In this document: one piece after another, positions 11,545-22,029 of the stretch | Layout: each line of letters opens with the position of its first letter | Position numbering within the stretch: the first letter of the stretch is position 1 | NCBI GenBank assembly: GCA_031841125.1 | Contig: CM063109.1 | Coordinates: forward strand, 27,003,321 to 27,067,320 | Reading direction: 5' to 3' | Length of the DNA stretch: 64,000 nucleotides | Source: Acanthococcus lagerstroemiae | Lineage: Eukaryota > Arthropoda > Insecta > Hemiptera > Eriococcidae | Translations under genes and position numbers: made by a program | Notes under the pieces: generated by a model | The model's input: the letters and a program-made list of their open reading frames with translations, nothing else | What the model was told of the DNA's origin: nothing | The model's database searches: none

Positions 11545-12190
11545 TTCATTTGTATGAGGCGGCGCTGTGTGCGCCGAGTGCTCAGACTTTGTAGTCCATT
11601 GCACTATTCCTCAGGTTGCTGTTGGGGATCAGCTCAGCAGTCTCACTTTTATAGCCAAAGTGAGAACTTTACTGAGCTCTATCTCTATGACTTCACTGGG
11701 TGCTGGATACTCTAGTCCCAGTGTTTCGCGTCTTGTCTCGGCTATTGTTGGGCATTGATATATGATATGGATCGAAGTTTCTTCCTCTTCTCCACAGTAC
11801 CTACAGGAGCCGCTGTTCACTACTCCTATTTTATACCATAGTGTTTTGTGGCCCCATGACCAGTTAGTAGTCCGACCATGAGCCTTGCATGTTTCCTGTC
11901 AAGCCCCAGTAGGAACTTGGCATACTTACTGGGGGCGTCCCCTATCAATGTTTTGCTGACTGTCATGCCACTGGCCATCCGCCAGTGCATTTCTGTCTAC
12001 TTACTTATCCAAGCCTTAACTTTATGCTACAGGAAGACGCGGCCTGGGTGTTGCCAGTTCCTTTTTTATGCCCTCCTTCGCTAGCTTACCAGCGATCATG
12101 TTCCCTTTTATGCCGCAGTGTCCCGGTGTCCATAGTATGGTGACATGGTTCTCCTGAGTAAGGGTATAAATGGATTTAGATCCCCTCCCC
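11545..12190 (-). pseudogene. RNase H-bearing LINE, 3' portion (copy 1 of 4)
   Basis: On the minus strand this reads the end of a LINE ORF2. An RNase H remnant comes first (VTILWTPGHCGIKGNMIAGKLA, about 12160-12085). A linker follows with KYAKFLLGLDRKHARLMVGLLTGH, spread over two frames. Last is the zinc-knuckle-like CRYCGEEEETSIHIIYQC (about 11810-11760). RNase H after reverse transcriptase is known from the I/LOA/R1-type assemblage. The 3' untranslated end, with a GGCGGCGCTG hairpin, lies near 11550. Three relatives lie at 46545, 55535 and 63505, all on the minus strand. It is 5'-truncated near 12190 at a C/A-rich junction, with frameshifts inside. Confidence 0.8.
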
Positions 12191-12403
12191 CCAAAGAAAG
12201 AAAAAAAAATTACAACTCTCACTAGGTTTTTTCTTTCGATTTTCACTCTTACAAAAAAAAAAAAGTGATTTTGATAGTAAAACCTACAGCCAGCATTTTT
12301 TTGAGGAAAAAAATGTTAGTTGGTGTACAAGAGGTTGAAGCTTAATACAGGATTCCTAAAGAAACAATACAATTTTCCTCTAAACCATCTTACAAATGAA
12401 TTT

Positions 12404-12430
12404 TTCCAAAAAAAAAAAAAAAAAAAAAAT
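12404..12430. repeat. Poly-A tract
   Basis: About twenty A residues in a row following TTTTTCC. It could be the tail of a retroposed copy, but no source sequence was identified next to it. Confidence 0.8.
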
Positions 12431-12506
12431 AGTGATTCAACTTAAAAATTGTTTTTTTCTCATTATACAGCCTGCGCTGGGAAGATGTGTCTCCTTCTGG
12501 TTATGC

Positions 12507-13473
12507 GACCTGCTGCGCCAAAGTCTGGCCTTATTTTCTTTAATATTTCGTTTAACAGGACGCAATGACTTTGCGCAAATTGATGAAAAATAGGAGGGGA
12601 AAACTACAACGATATTGCGCAAATAAAGGTGGGATAGGCAGGTAAAAAGATGTAATGATTTTGCGCATCACATTTACCTTCTCACTTACAACAGGCTTAG
12701 GACTGTCTGCAGGAGGCTGGCGTGATTGAAAATGTGTGCATCAGCTTCATTGAAATTCAATCTTTTTGGATTGGCAACTGTACCCTACTAGTTTCAGGTA
12801 CCGCAACCGGCCTATATTATTTTGCGTATACGATTCGTAGGTATCCATTAACTTTCTGATGCGGGTAGTAACTTTCGTCGCTCGGCGCCTTGTCGAGTTA
12901 TTCATGATCGAGTTAATTTTCAGCTCGCTTTCATTTTGGATACCAAAAATAGCGTCGATATCTAAGTATATGTTCAGATGCGGGTGATAAAATAATCCAT
13001 TGTAGCGAGCATGGAAACTATCTGCAGCATTTGTGGGGAAGGTGAATTAGCCCAAAGCAGTGGAGGAAATCGTGCATCGGCTTGAACATAATTCTCTAGA
13101 ACGTAATCCGCAAAGGAAAGATTCTGTGTAGGTGCTACAGAGCTCAAACAGCGAACCCTTCTTCAACTTTGGTGGCAGGTAGATATGCCAGACCAAAGAA
13201 CCACCTGAACCACTTCCCTTCCTCAGAGTTCTCGGTGTTGTATTGGGTGCGCAACTCATCTCGATCTCCCTGGATGTGCCGGTACTACGCTTGACCTAGA
13301 ATACGTATCTGTAGTCTTGAAAGTTTGTTTTGCGCAATATCATTGTCTTCTTATAGCCAGTTAAGGCTCCCTTCGTTTGCGCAAAAGCATTCTCTTTTTT
13401 TGCGGAAAGTCATGCCAAATTCAGGAAGTTTGCGCAAAGTCGTTTTTCCCGTTTAACCAGCGGGCAGCAGGTC
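12507..13473 (-). mobile_element. MULE (Mutator-like) relic with terminal repeats and transposase C-terminus
   Basis: The outer inverted words are GACCTGCTGC (12507-12516) and GCAGCAGGTC (13464-13473), with GTTTAAC and CTTTGCGCAAA mirrored just inside. The minus strand holds a decayed protein in three linked frames: FGLAYLP (about 13190), SFADYVLENY with FPPLLWAN (about 13110-13055), then PTNAADSFHARYNGLFYHPH (about 13045-12985) and a basic C-terminus ending NNIGRL. The same order (FLKPPEV, FTEYLLTN, FPPTLWA, CESFHSRFNECFY) occurs in the second relic at 53648-53905. I take it as the C-terminal part of a MULE-type transposase, from memory of that family. Most of the catalytic region is missing, so this is a short internally deleted element. 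Confidence 0.65.
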
Positions 13474-13629
13474 ACCCCTCTTCTTCTTTCTGTCGTATGG
13501 CATCCAGACTGTCGATCTTGAATTCCATTTGTCCTCTTTTTCTTTTGTCATGTGGCCAACATACTTAATTTTTAACTTACTAATTTTATACCCTAAACTA
13601 GTCATTTTGGTTTTTCCATACGATGGTGT

Positions 13630-13738
13630 GATGGGACATATGGCGATGCACGCATGCCAAAGTGGCCCCTACACCGCAGCCCCGGCTCCGAAAACTACCC
13701 TTTCAAGTATCGCATTAGTGGCTGGAGGGACGCTTTGA
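13630..13738 (-). mobile_element. R1-like LINE 3' tail, 5'-truncated
   Basis: The forward strand shows GGCGATGCACGCATGCC, then CCCCGGCTCC, then CCCTTTCAAGTATCGC. This is the reverse complement of the 3' untranslated tail of the R1-like family (see 44110-45075). Only about 0.1 kb of tail is present, as is common for 5'-truncated LINE insertions. No target duplication was evident. Confidence 0.7.
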
Positions 13739-13739
13739 G

Positions 13740-15730
13740 ATCGAAAAATTAGATGCCACTATGTTAAGATGCTACTTGAACATATGTTTCGATTCGGCTA
13801 TCATCATAAAAAAATATATAATGTTGGCAACTGTGTTGGGTCAGTTACCCTGGAATGATTGTTTTTTTCTCGTTTTCGAAGCCACCTACTTGGGAAGTAT
13901 GATTCACGAGTTGACAGTGATGTTTCTTTTTATTATTCGAAGCGAAACAGTGTGGGACTATAATACGAATCACAAGTTCTAGTTTAGGGTGAAACCATTG
14001 AGTTGGTGCGGGAAAAAGAGACAGATATCCCGAAAATTCGATTTTGGAAAAATGTATTTGAAGATAAATTCATCAAAAATTCTATTCGTTATGAATATAT
14101 ATTTGGGTTTGTTTGTTCACCACGCCACCCTTATCATTTGTTCTCAGGGGCGTGACGAGGGGAACGAGATGGGGCCAGCTTCTCTTGGAAGTACTAGGAC
14201 ATCGGACTGCCCTCAGAATAACTCCATCTATCCTTTCCCCACACACACGCACGTGTACTGCACATACTTAGAAGCATTGAAAAAGTGTGCCCCAAAATGT
14301 CTGTATCATCCTTTGGCCCCCTAGGAATTAATTTCTGGTAATGCTCCTACTCATTTCCCACCATACTCCGTTTTTACCGAAAATGGGTGGCATCAGGGTA
14401 CTTTGGTATTACTAAACGATGCAAACGCATTTATTGAGCATATGTGTTGACAGAATCAATTTTCTACATTTATACTCCGAACGGTTGTACACAAATCCTG
14501 GGTCGCCACCAGTGCGGTGTATTTCGAGAATCGAGACGACAAGAGGACTGGCATAGGATAAATTGTTTACCATATTTCCAATCGACCTTGTCAATTCTAA
14601 TTGAAGAGCTAGCCGCGTCCCTTTTTGTAAAATAGTTCTATAGGTTATTCGATAAAATTGTCTGAATTTTCGTCGCAACTCCGCGCCACCGACTAATAAT
14701 AATCGTTGGTCGAAATGTTCGCCGACGAGGAACCTACAGGGTATTTAACAAATCGTTGAAAAGACAGTTTAATTAAATTTTAGCTTACGAAACACGCTTT
14801 AGAGAGATCAGGTCGGAAGTTTAGATGGACTGAAGAAACGAATTGCAGCGACATGTAGGCATTGGCTCGGAAATGATTTGAGAATTCTTTTCATTTTGAT
14901 TGGCGGAGTAAACAATTGAACAGCACACTGTTCTATTTTTTTTTTGAAAGAAAAAAAAAACTGAATATATTCCTGCTGTACAAGGTCTAATTTGGTGGCG
15001 AATTTGAAGGAGCGGACTTGGTTCTAGGGCTGTAGAAATTAGAGCCACTAACTGAAACGTTGAAAAAATTGTAAGAACTAATATTAGGTTGTATTTTAGA
15101 GAGGGGAAGGGGAAATAAGAAGAGAGACTTGTCAATTCTTATGAAAAGTGTATTCTTTGATTTTTATTCTCAGTATCTGTAAGAGAGAAATATGTTCGAA
15201 AACATAGGTAAAGCTGAAAATTGCTACAATTTGTTAGTAAAACATAAAACGTTTTAAAAATCTTAAGGAATCATTCCAGCTTCCCGTTGGGCTCTGTCCC
15301 CATCCCCACGTTAGTGAAGAAGCCCTTTAAAAATGGATTTTGGATTGAAAACCTATTGGTAAATTATGCATAAAAATATTTCAAACAAATATTACTTGAA
15401 ACTGAATTGTTTTTAAAAGAAATTTTTTACAATTCTTCAGTTACCTATACCTGGAACATCATAAATGGGAGTTTAAAATGACTCTGTACGCACTACATAG
15501 GTCTTGTGAGCTGATATACAGAATTTTGGATACTTTTAAGTTTAGATAGAGAATATCGCGCACTATGATACTTTTGAAACTGCTTGCAATGTACCTCATA
15601 TAGTGCATAAAAAATATCGTGTAGCCGCATCGGAAGTGTTTTTCTTTTTCTTTTTCTTTTCTAGTGTTTACAAGAATTAAAAATTTGAGTTGACTAGCAG
15701 AAAAAAAGTAGTTTCTCGGTTTTAACTTTT
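13740..15730. other. No gene or recognisable repeat seen
   Basis: AT-rich DNA with scattered short frames lacking family motifs. A hAT-like end word (CAGGGGCGTGACGAGGGG, about 14145) was seen without a matching partner. T-runs and A-runs occur near 14936-14958 and a pyrimidine run near 15644-15660. Confidence 0.4.
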
Positions 15731-15734
15731 AAGC

Positions 15735-16335
15735 ACCAAGTTCATAAAAGCAACAAATTTCATAACCCTTGTCTCTGAAATCTCTGTAGTCTGTTGGCAC
15801 CTTTTTCATCAACTTGTTTTGCATAACTTCTTGTATTTTATATTTTGACACTACGAATAAAATGAACTCAGAAATGAACTGAGCGACTTAGAAAACCATA
15901 TCATCCATGTTAATATTTACATAATTCTCAATATCCCCCCCCCCAACCCCAGGAAATACTTATGAATGGAGGTGATGAGGTCATGGATGAAGTGATCTAA
16001 AAAATGAACTCGAGACTCAGAAAACCCAACTTCCTACATCATTGACGCTAATATGTACCTATGTCCTTTAATATTTCTTATTTTGGCCCCTCTTAGATCC
16101 TTATGCCTGAGAGTTACTGATAAAGTAACCTCAGAAATGAACTCAGTGACTTGAAAACCCCATTGCTGATACCATTGAAAGTAACATTAATTTGCATAAC
16201 ATCCCATATTTCATATTTTGACTCGCTGTGGATCCTTTTGGGTGGGGGATACAGATGAATTAAATTCGGAAATGAATTTGGCGGCTCAGAGAATCGCAGT
16301 TTTGATATACGTCAAGCTTTTCAGAAAAAAATCAT
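15735..16335. repeat. Diverged tandem repeat, unit about 132 bp
   Basis: The word GAAATGAACTCAG and variants recur at 15871, 16001, 16134 and 16269. Each is followed by a CAGAAAACCC-like word, then ATTGACGCTAATAT-like text, CATATTTCATATTTTGAC and a GATCCTTATG-like word. Spacings are 130, 133 and 135 bp. About four and a half diverged copies are present, one carrying a C-run near 15936. A related reversed stretch may lie at 42290-42580. Confidence 0.8.
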
Positions 16336-16900
16336 TTTGGTTACTATTTTGGCAGTTTGCCATTTTGGATTCTGATGTAGAAATGTTCCTTATTGTGATA
16401 TAGGGCTGGGTTCTCCAATAGGTAAGCGAAGTAACTGCCAAGAGCGGCAACGTTTTGGAAACGGCAAAATTTGACAACAAAAAGAAAATAAAGAAAAAAG
16501 TCATCATAGGGTGGGGGGAGTCGTCACCGACCAAAACATTTCCTGATATTATGTTTTTATTATAACTTTTATCTTTATAGCCTCTCCCCGGGTACCGCCA
16601 TGCTGAAAATCAGGGATGAGGGACGGGAAAAATAATTTTGCCTACAGGCGGTAAATTCTAATTATGTTTTCATTTTTCACTGTCTCTATTCATGTTATAG
16701 TACATGAACCACATAGTTCAGAAACAACGTAAGTCCCAAAATTTCGAAAATCGGTTTTTTTCAGAAAAATGTTTGTTAACCTCAGGCGCAGCTTTGGTGA
16801 AAAATGATGAATAAAGAACGTGGCAGCTCTGAGAAATGTACGTGTAAGGCAGAAACCATATATACCTCCGGGACTCACGTTGTATCTGCACTACATGTTA
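16335..16900. other. No gene seen
   Basis: AT-rich sequence between the satellite and the minus-strand RTE-like relic. Nothing recognisable in either strand. Confidence 0.4.
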
Positions 16901-19060
16901 ATTTTGGAAGGAGGTCGGAAGTTGGAAGCTTTTCATAATTTCTTTGTTATCTCTTTCTTCAAAACTAATAATCTGTCCCACAGATATTCGATTTCTTTAA
17001 CTGTTCTATCTCTTGCCCATCGATTATCAGATTTTTTCTTTCCCTTCTTTCGATTATTTTTGATTTGCTACCATTCAGCTTGAGGCCAGCTTTTTTGCAT
17101 TCCCTCAGTAGCTCTTCTGCCATATCGTTTGCGTGCCTTAAATTACTTAGAAATTCTCCATTTATTTTTAGTCCCCTTCTTTTCCACTTCAGATTACGAA
17201 ATACTAGTACTTCTTCCAGAAGGCAGTTGAAGAGGTTTGGCGACGAGGTATCCCACTGTCGAACCCCCTCCCAATTTTGAATTCCCTTCTTTTGCTTTTA
17301 AGGCTGGCTCTTGCACTCGAATTTGCATAGCAATTCTGCATGACTTTCAGAAACCCACTTTTAATTCCCTTATTTTTCAGTGCTTTTAACATAATATATG
17401 TATTTATGATCCGCTGAATCAAATGCCTTATGAAAGCCTATACAAAGCATTTCAATTTCCACATCATATTCATGTGTTTTTTCAATAATTTAATTCACAA
17501 TGAAAATATTCTTTACAGTTGAGAAGCCTTTTCTGAATCCCGCCAGTTTATTCTTCTGATAATTTGAATTCAAATGGTTATGCCTACGTCTTTTTAAGAC
17601 TGCCATAAGTACTTAACAGATGCTCTAGGTTAAGCATATTGGCCTGTAATTTTCAGTGAGTTCCTTTCCCCTTTTTTGTATAATATTCCGGCCAAGTTCC
17701 ACTGTTTTGGACATATTTTCATAATTAGAATTTTGTTAAATATTTTAGCCAGGTGTGGCGCTCTCTGATCGCCAAACCTCTTCAGCATTTTGTTCGTAAT
17801 TCCATCCGGTCTTGGGGCTATGTCATTTTTCAGTCTATTTAGTACGTATTTCACTTCTCTCTCCATTATTTCCGGGATTCCTCCCTCCTTCCACCCTACA
17901 GTTTTTGCTATTTTTGATAGCTCGTTTCGCTCGCGGTAAAAGTCCTCGTAAAAACTTGTTGCTGCCTCTACAATTTCTTCTTGATTTTGAGTCACTTTTC
18001 CTGTCTGATCTTTTAGCTTCAGCATAACGTCTCTCCCGCCACCGAGTTCGAGCCTAACTTTTTTAGTGGACCAATTTTCTTCCAAAATATCTTGGATTTT
18101 TCCTAATCATATTTTTAATATCTTCTCTAACATTTTTCTTCACCAATTTTTATTTTTGTACTTCAGTTAGCTCAGTTTTGTCCAGTGGTGTTTTATTTCT
18201 ATTTTTCCAAAGGTTATTCTTCCTGATTCGAGAGTCTGTTTTGAAAGCTTATTCCTGGTTTTTTCTTTAGCCCTCGTCACTCCAAACTCTTCAACCGTGT
18301 TTTTTAAAGCTTGGACCATACTATCGTAGAAATTTTGCTCGACTTTCATTTCCTCTAGCATTGATTTTAGTTTCTGGCGTGCATCCTCTTTCTTTCTGAC
18401 TGGGATGATCCGCCTTCCTCTCCCTTTATCCTTCCTGTGATTTTTATACTGGACTCTCTGCGGGATGCTCAATTTGCAGCGTGATATACGGTAGTCTGAT
18501 GAGAAGCCAAATTTTGACAGTGTTGTTACGTCTTTAACTACTGATAGGTCATTTATTAGTAGGTGGTCAGTCTCATTTTTAGTTTTCCCGTCTGACGATA
18601 TCCATGTCCATTTCCTTTTGACTTTTTTTTTTCTTGTAAAAAGTGTTTGCTGTAAGTAAGATTTTTGGGCAATTTCTATTATCTTTTCCCCCTGTCGTTT
18701 CTCTCCACCACACCAAATGGGCCACAGTGTTTTGAATTAGCCTCCCCTCTTACTTTTGCGTTGAAGTACCCCGTTATTAGCTGATAGTATTCCTTCTCTT
18801 TTTGAATTATGGCTTCCAGCTCGTCATAAAATTTGCAAGATTAGCATTTTTGTCTTCTCATCTATTTTCAGTTTTAGTAGGCATAATATTCTTTCAGATA
18901 TTTTAATTTCCACATTATTTTTGATATTTTTGTTAATATAAAAACCCACCCCCTGTAACCTGTTGTGGAACCAAAGTAGTATAGATAGCAGCCTCTCCTC
19001 CTTTCTGCCAGTCTTTCCCCATACTTTCTAACTTCCGACACGTTTTTCAAATAATTTTCA
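16900..19060 (-). pseudogene. RTE-like non-LTR retrotransposon, minus strand, inactivated
   Basis: Reading leftward from 19060, endonuclease pieces come first: RKWTWISSDGKTKNETDHLL (about 18620-18560), the SSDYRISRCK block where the catalytic S-D-H is now S-D-Y (about 18505), and a basic linker (18472-18167). Then comes the reverse transcriptase: NRLKNDIAPRPDGITNKML (about 17850-17785), PKQWNLAGILYKKG (about 17710), FHKAFDSADH (about 17440), and near 17130 LRHANDMA in place of the usual F/Y-A-D-D. The loss of the Asp pair and a deletion right after it, plus many stops, mean it cannot encode an active enzyme. No clear tail or target duplication was found at 16900. Confidence 0.85.
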
Positions 19061-19439
19061 TTATTACTTATCATCTTTTAAACATTTTTCTTGGAGCTCT
19101 CAGTTATAAATATACTTTATTTAAAAAGTCAATTTAATTTATGTGTGTTTATTGGGGAAGGGGGGGGGCAAAACTCTTACGGCGCCGCACCACTCCAAAT
19201 GCTTGGTAATAATTTGAGCGCCCATCCGCCCCTGCTGTTCAGTCTTTCAAATGTAAGCAAAAAGAAAAAAAATGTGGCGCGCGGTAACACTGAAAATCTT
19301 GGCCTGATGGCACCAGAAAAAGGTCTGCTTCTTGCGTAAACGCTAACAGAGAATTCTACTGTTGATTTCTAATTAACGAATATCCTGAAAATGAAATAAT
19401 TATTAAAATTATTCGTATTTTATAATAAATTGATATCGT

Positions 19440-19936
19440 TTTATCCTATCTTCGGGGTCCGGACCGGAACGTACATACGAAAACTTGCACCGGTTGCAAC
19501 CGCACCGTGTGCTGCGTGATAGCTTCGACTCCTCGCCTTGTCCGACGGTCGGTGCCGTCGAAGGAGGAGGAGGAGGTTTGTGATTCTGGCGTAGTGATGG
19601 AGGGGGTTGCGAACATGCAGCCGGGTGAACGGTCTCGTCGTCAAGAGATGGTCTCGGAGCTTGCCGCTCAATTTTAGTGTGCGTATCTGAGTGCATGGTT
19701 AACGTGTTCAGTGATTGTGTGCATCGCCATTGCGCCTGTCCGCGTGGTGTTACGTGCAACGAGTTCGCGTCTGCGTTTGTTTTAATACGTCGCTTCAGCT
19801 AGCTCGGTATTATTTTCGCGATTATACAATTCGTAATTATTTAGTTTTCGAGTGAAACCTATTTGATTATAATCGTTCTAGTGAAATCGGTGTCGAATGC
19901 CTCCTTTTCGCGACTTGTGAACTTAACTTATCGCAG
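19440..19936 (+). promoter_or_regulatory. Candidate host promoter and non-coding 5' exon ending in a splice donor
   Basis: This block keeps many CG dinucleotides (CCGACGGTCGGTGCCGTCG, CGTCGTCAAGAG) while its flanks are AT-rich, and it does not recur in the window. The second half resembles an insect 5' untranslated exon. A TCAGTG initiator-like word lies at 19708, and pyrimidine/AT text with CG words follows. Short ATG frames close quickly. It ends with the donor ATCGCAG/GTAAGCC, exon end at 19936. A short frame starting near 19597 (MEGVANMQPGERSRRQEM...) could be an upstream frame. If the call is right, the following tens of kilobases could be the first intron of a plus-strand gene whose coding exons lie beyond the window. 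This is inference from composition and one splice motif. Confidence 0.35.
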
Positions 19937-20349
19937 GTAAGCCAAACGATTTCTTGCAATTGGTGTTCGTCACGTGATACGGTTAGGTACTTGATACATG
20001 GCGATGCTGTCGCAGTCGAATTTCTAACCGGCGTACACACCCGACACATACCCACCTGTATCTTGCTACGTCTGTAATTGCTGGTTCTCGAAGCTAGAAA
20101 TACTCGGCCTTCTTTCGTTTCAAATAACAGTAATTAATTCGGAATTTAGCCATATTGTAAATCCGTATTTATACCTCGTTGACATTGTGTCGTTTTTGGC
20201 CGACCATTCTACGCGTGGTCTTTGAAATGTGAAGCTATAACCCCGGTTTTTGTAAATGCCCTGTTGATTTCTGATGTCTTGATAGTTTTAGGCAGTGCAT
20301 TGCCTCTGCAGTAGCGAGTTGTACGACTTACCGAAATGCCGCAGCCGTG

Positions 20350-21035
20350 ATAGTGACCGGTCTACGTGAGATCGTCAATTTGTGAACAGCTCCCAGTCAC
20401 GTACGGCCGGGCTGGGGGTGTGGAGATGCAAATGCATCCCGGGTCTTTCAACCTATTGTGGCCTTAGGTCCTTTTTATCGTAATCCACTTGACTGAAAAA
20501 ATGTTCAATTTGTTGACCGGCCCCCTTGTAATCGTCAGCATGATACAAGAATCTGGAAATTCGTGCAACTGTGGTCTAAAAGAAAAAAGTAATCGTGACC
20601 CCTGATAAGTAAAAGTTCCTTAGCGTCAAAAAATTGAGATCAGGGGTTTTGCAGGTTTTGATTAATACAGACGTACTTTTGCGTGATGTGAAACGCAATC
20701 GATTTTTTGGACTGGACAGAGGCCCTAAATTGAGTTCCGTGCTTGCCGAGAATGAGCTGTGCAGTTTCTTTTCCCTGTATATGAAAGACTCGTTTTTGAC
20801 ACTAAGGAGCTTTTTCTTATCCGGTATTATAGTTGATGGCTCAACGCACACTTGTGCTATGATGCCCATCCTGGTGTAGAAGTATAGTGACTTGATGATC
20901 ATTTATGAATTATGTGATGTGACTAACTGAAGTGCCGTCGTAAAGATGTTGACCGGTCGACGTGAGATCGAATTTGTCAGAAGTAGCCGGCATGGTACAA
21001 AAATCTGGATGTTCTTACAACTGTGGGTGAGCAGT
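20350..21035. repeat. Local dispersed duplication around a foldback
   Basis: TGACCGGTCTACGTGAGATCG at 20356 recurs as TGACCGGTCGACGTGAGATCG at 20950. ATACAAGAATCTGGAAATTC with CAACTGTGG near 20540 recurs as TACAAAAATCTGGATGTTC with CAACTGTGG near 20996. The two copies flank the foldback at 20601-20824. Confidence 0.55.
20601..20824. repeat. Foldback / MITE-like element
   Basis: Inverted arms of 32 bp lie at 20601-20632 (CCTGATAAGTAAAAGTTCCT...) and 20793-20824, matching at about 27 of 32 positions. The interior is about 160 bp. No clear target duplication was found. Both strands are open over much of it, which is a by-product of the symmetry rather than evidence for a gene. Confidence 0.65.
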
Positions 21036-21117
21036 GAACTAGCTGATGGCGTGAAGCATACTTATGCTGTGGCCCCCATCCGTAGAAGTGTGGCCATTGT
21101 CATACTACCCTTTTTTT

Positions 21118-21665
21118 TGGGGGGGGGGGGGGTGCGCTCTTGGTGGAGCGTATGGCAATGCATGTATGCCAAAATGGCCCCCCGACACCGCACCCTTGGC
21201 CCCGGAACCTACCCTTTCAAGTATCGCGTCGGCGATCAGAGGGAAGTCTTTGAAGCTGGTCTGGGCTCCCTTCTTCCTTCTTACCTATCCTTGACGTGGA
21301 TTCGCGATGTCTTGCCAGGGCCACTATGGGACACCCTGTTGACTGAGGCAACGCTTACCCAGCATTGACCTGGAATTCAGGTGACCCACAGCTGGACTGC
21401 GCTTCCTTCACCCCTCACCTTCTCGTTCTGGTACTTGTGGCGATGTAGGATAGTGGTGACGGCGGGGGGAGGGTCTGCAGCAGCAGCTCTACAATAGCAC
21501 AGTTAGTTGTGACGAGTGTGGGCTGAGCTTTGTTCATCGGTCCTCGGCCTTGACCATTCCGTCTCAATCTCCTTCATGATCGAAGGCCGACACCCGGTTC
21601 CATCCGCTGTCACTCCTCAGCATTTCCGGAACAAAGGTGTCCAACACGAGGCAATCATCTCGTTG
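21118..21665 (-). pseudogene. R1-like LINE C-terminus and 3' untranslated tail
   Basis: The minus strand begins near 21665 with D-T-F-V-P-E-M-L-R-S-D-S-G-W-N, the conserved end of the R1-like ORF2 (compare DTLVPEMLESGSGWN at 44571). It follows the 44-kb copy through the GTAGAGCTGCTGC block and the AATGCTGGGTAAGCGTTG block to the final CATGCATTGCCATACGCTCC, then a C/A run at 21118. The ORF part is frameshifted. It is 5'-truncated, with no target duplication seen. Confidence 0.8.
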
Positions 21666-21744
21666 GGGGAGAGGCTGGTTAATATTTTGAGACTTATTGA
21701 AAACTGCGCAACCCTAACAATGTTGTATGATTTCATTTTTTCTT

Positions 21745-22012
21745 TTAATTTCGAAAGTCAGTGTTGGAAGTTGTATCCCCTTTCCTACCAGGTATTTAGG
21801 TATTTGATACCCATAAATAGTCAGGAATAGCCCCTGAATTTTTCGGTTTATACTCTCATTTTCATTGTAAGTGCATTTGGTATCTCAGTGTTGGAAGTTG
21901 GATCCACTTCCCTACCAGTACATATTTAAGTATTTGATACTCCCAAATCATGCGGAATAACCCCTGAATTTTTCTGATTATATTTTCATTTTAAGTACAT
22001 CTGATATCTAGC
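21745..22012. repeat. Tandem duplication, unit about 127 bp, two copies
   Basis: CAGTGTTGGAAGTTG, CCTACCAG, TATTTGATAC, GGAATA, CCCCTGAATTTTTC and ATTTTCATT appear in the same order from 21758 and again from 21885. The copies are about 85 percent alike by eye. Confidence 0.75.
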
Positions 22013-22029
22013 AACAACGCAACACTGCC

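Noticed and set aside
20946..21368. 140-codon plus-strand frame
   Set aside because: Mostly antisense to the R1-like 3' tail and crosses a G-run.
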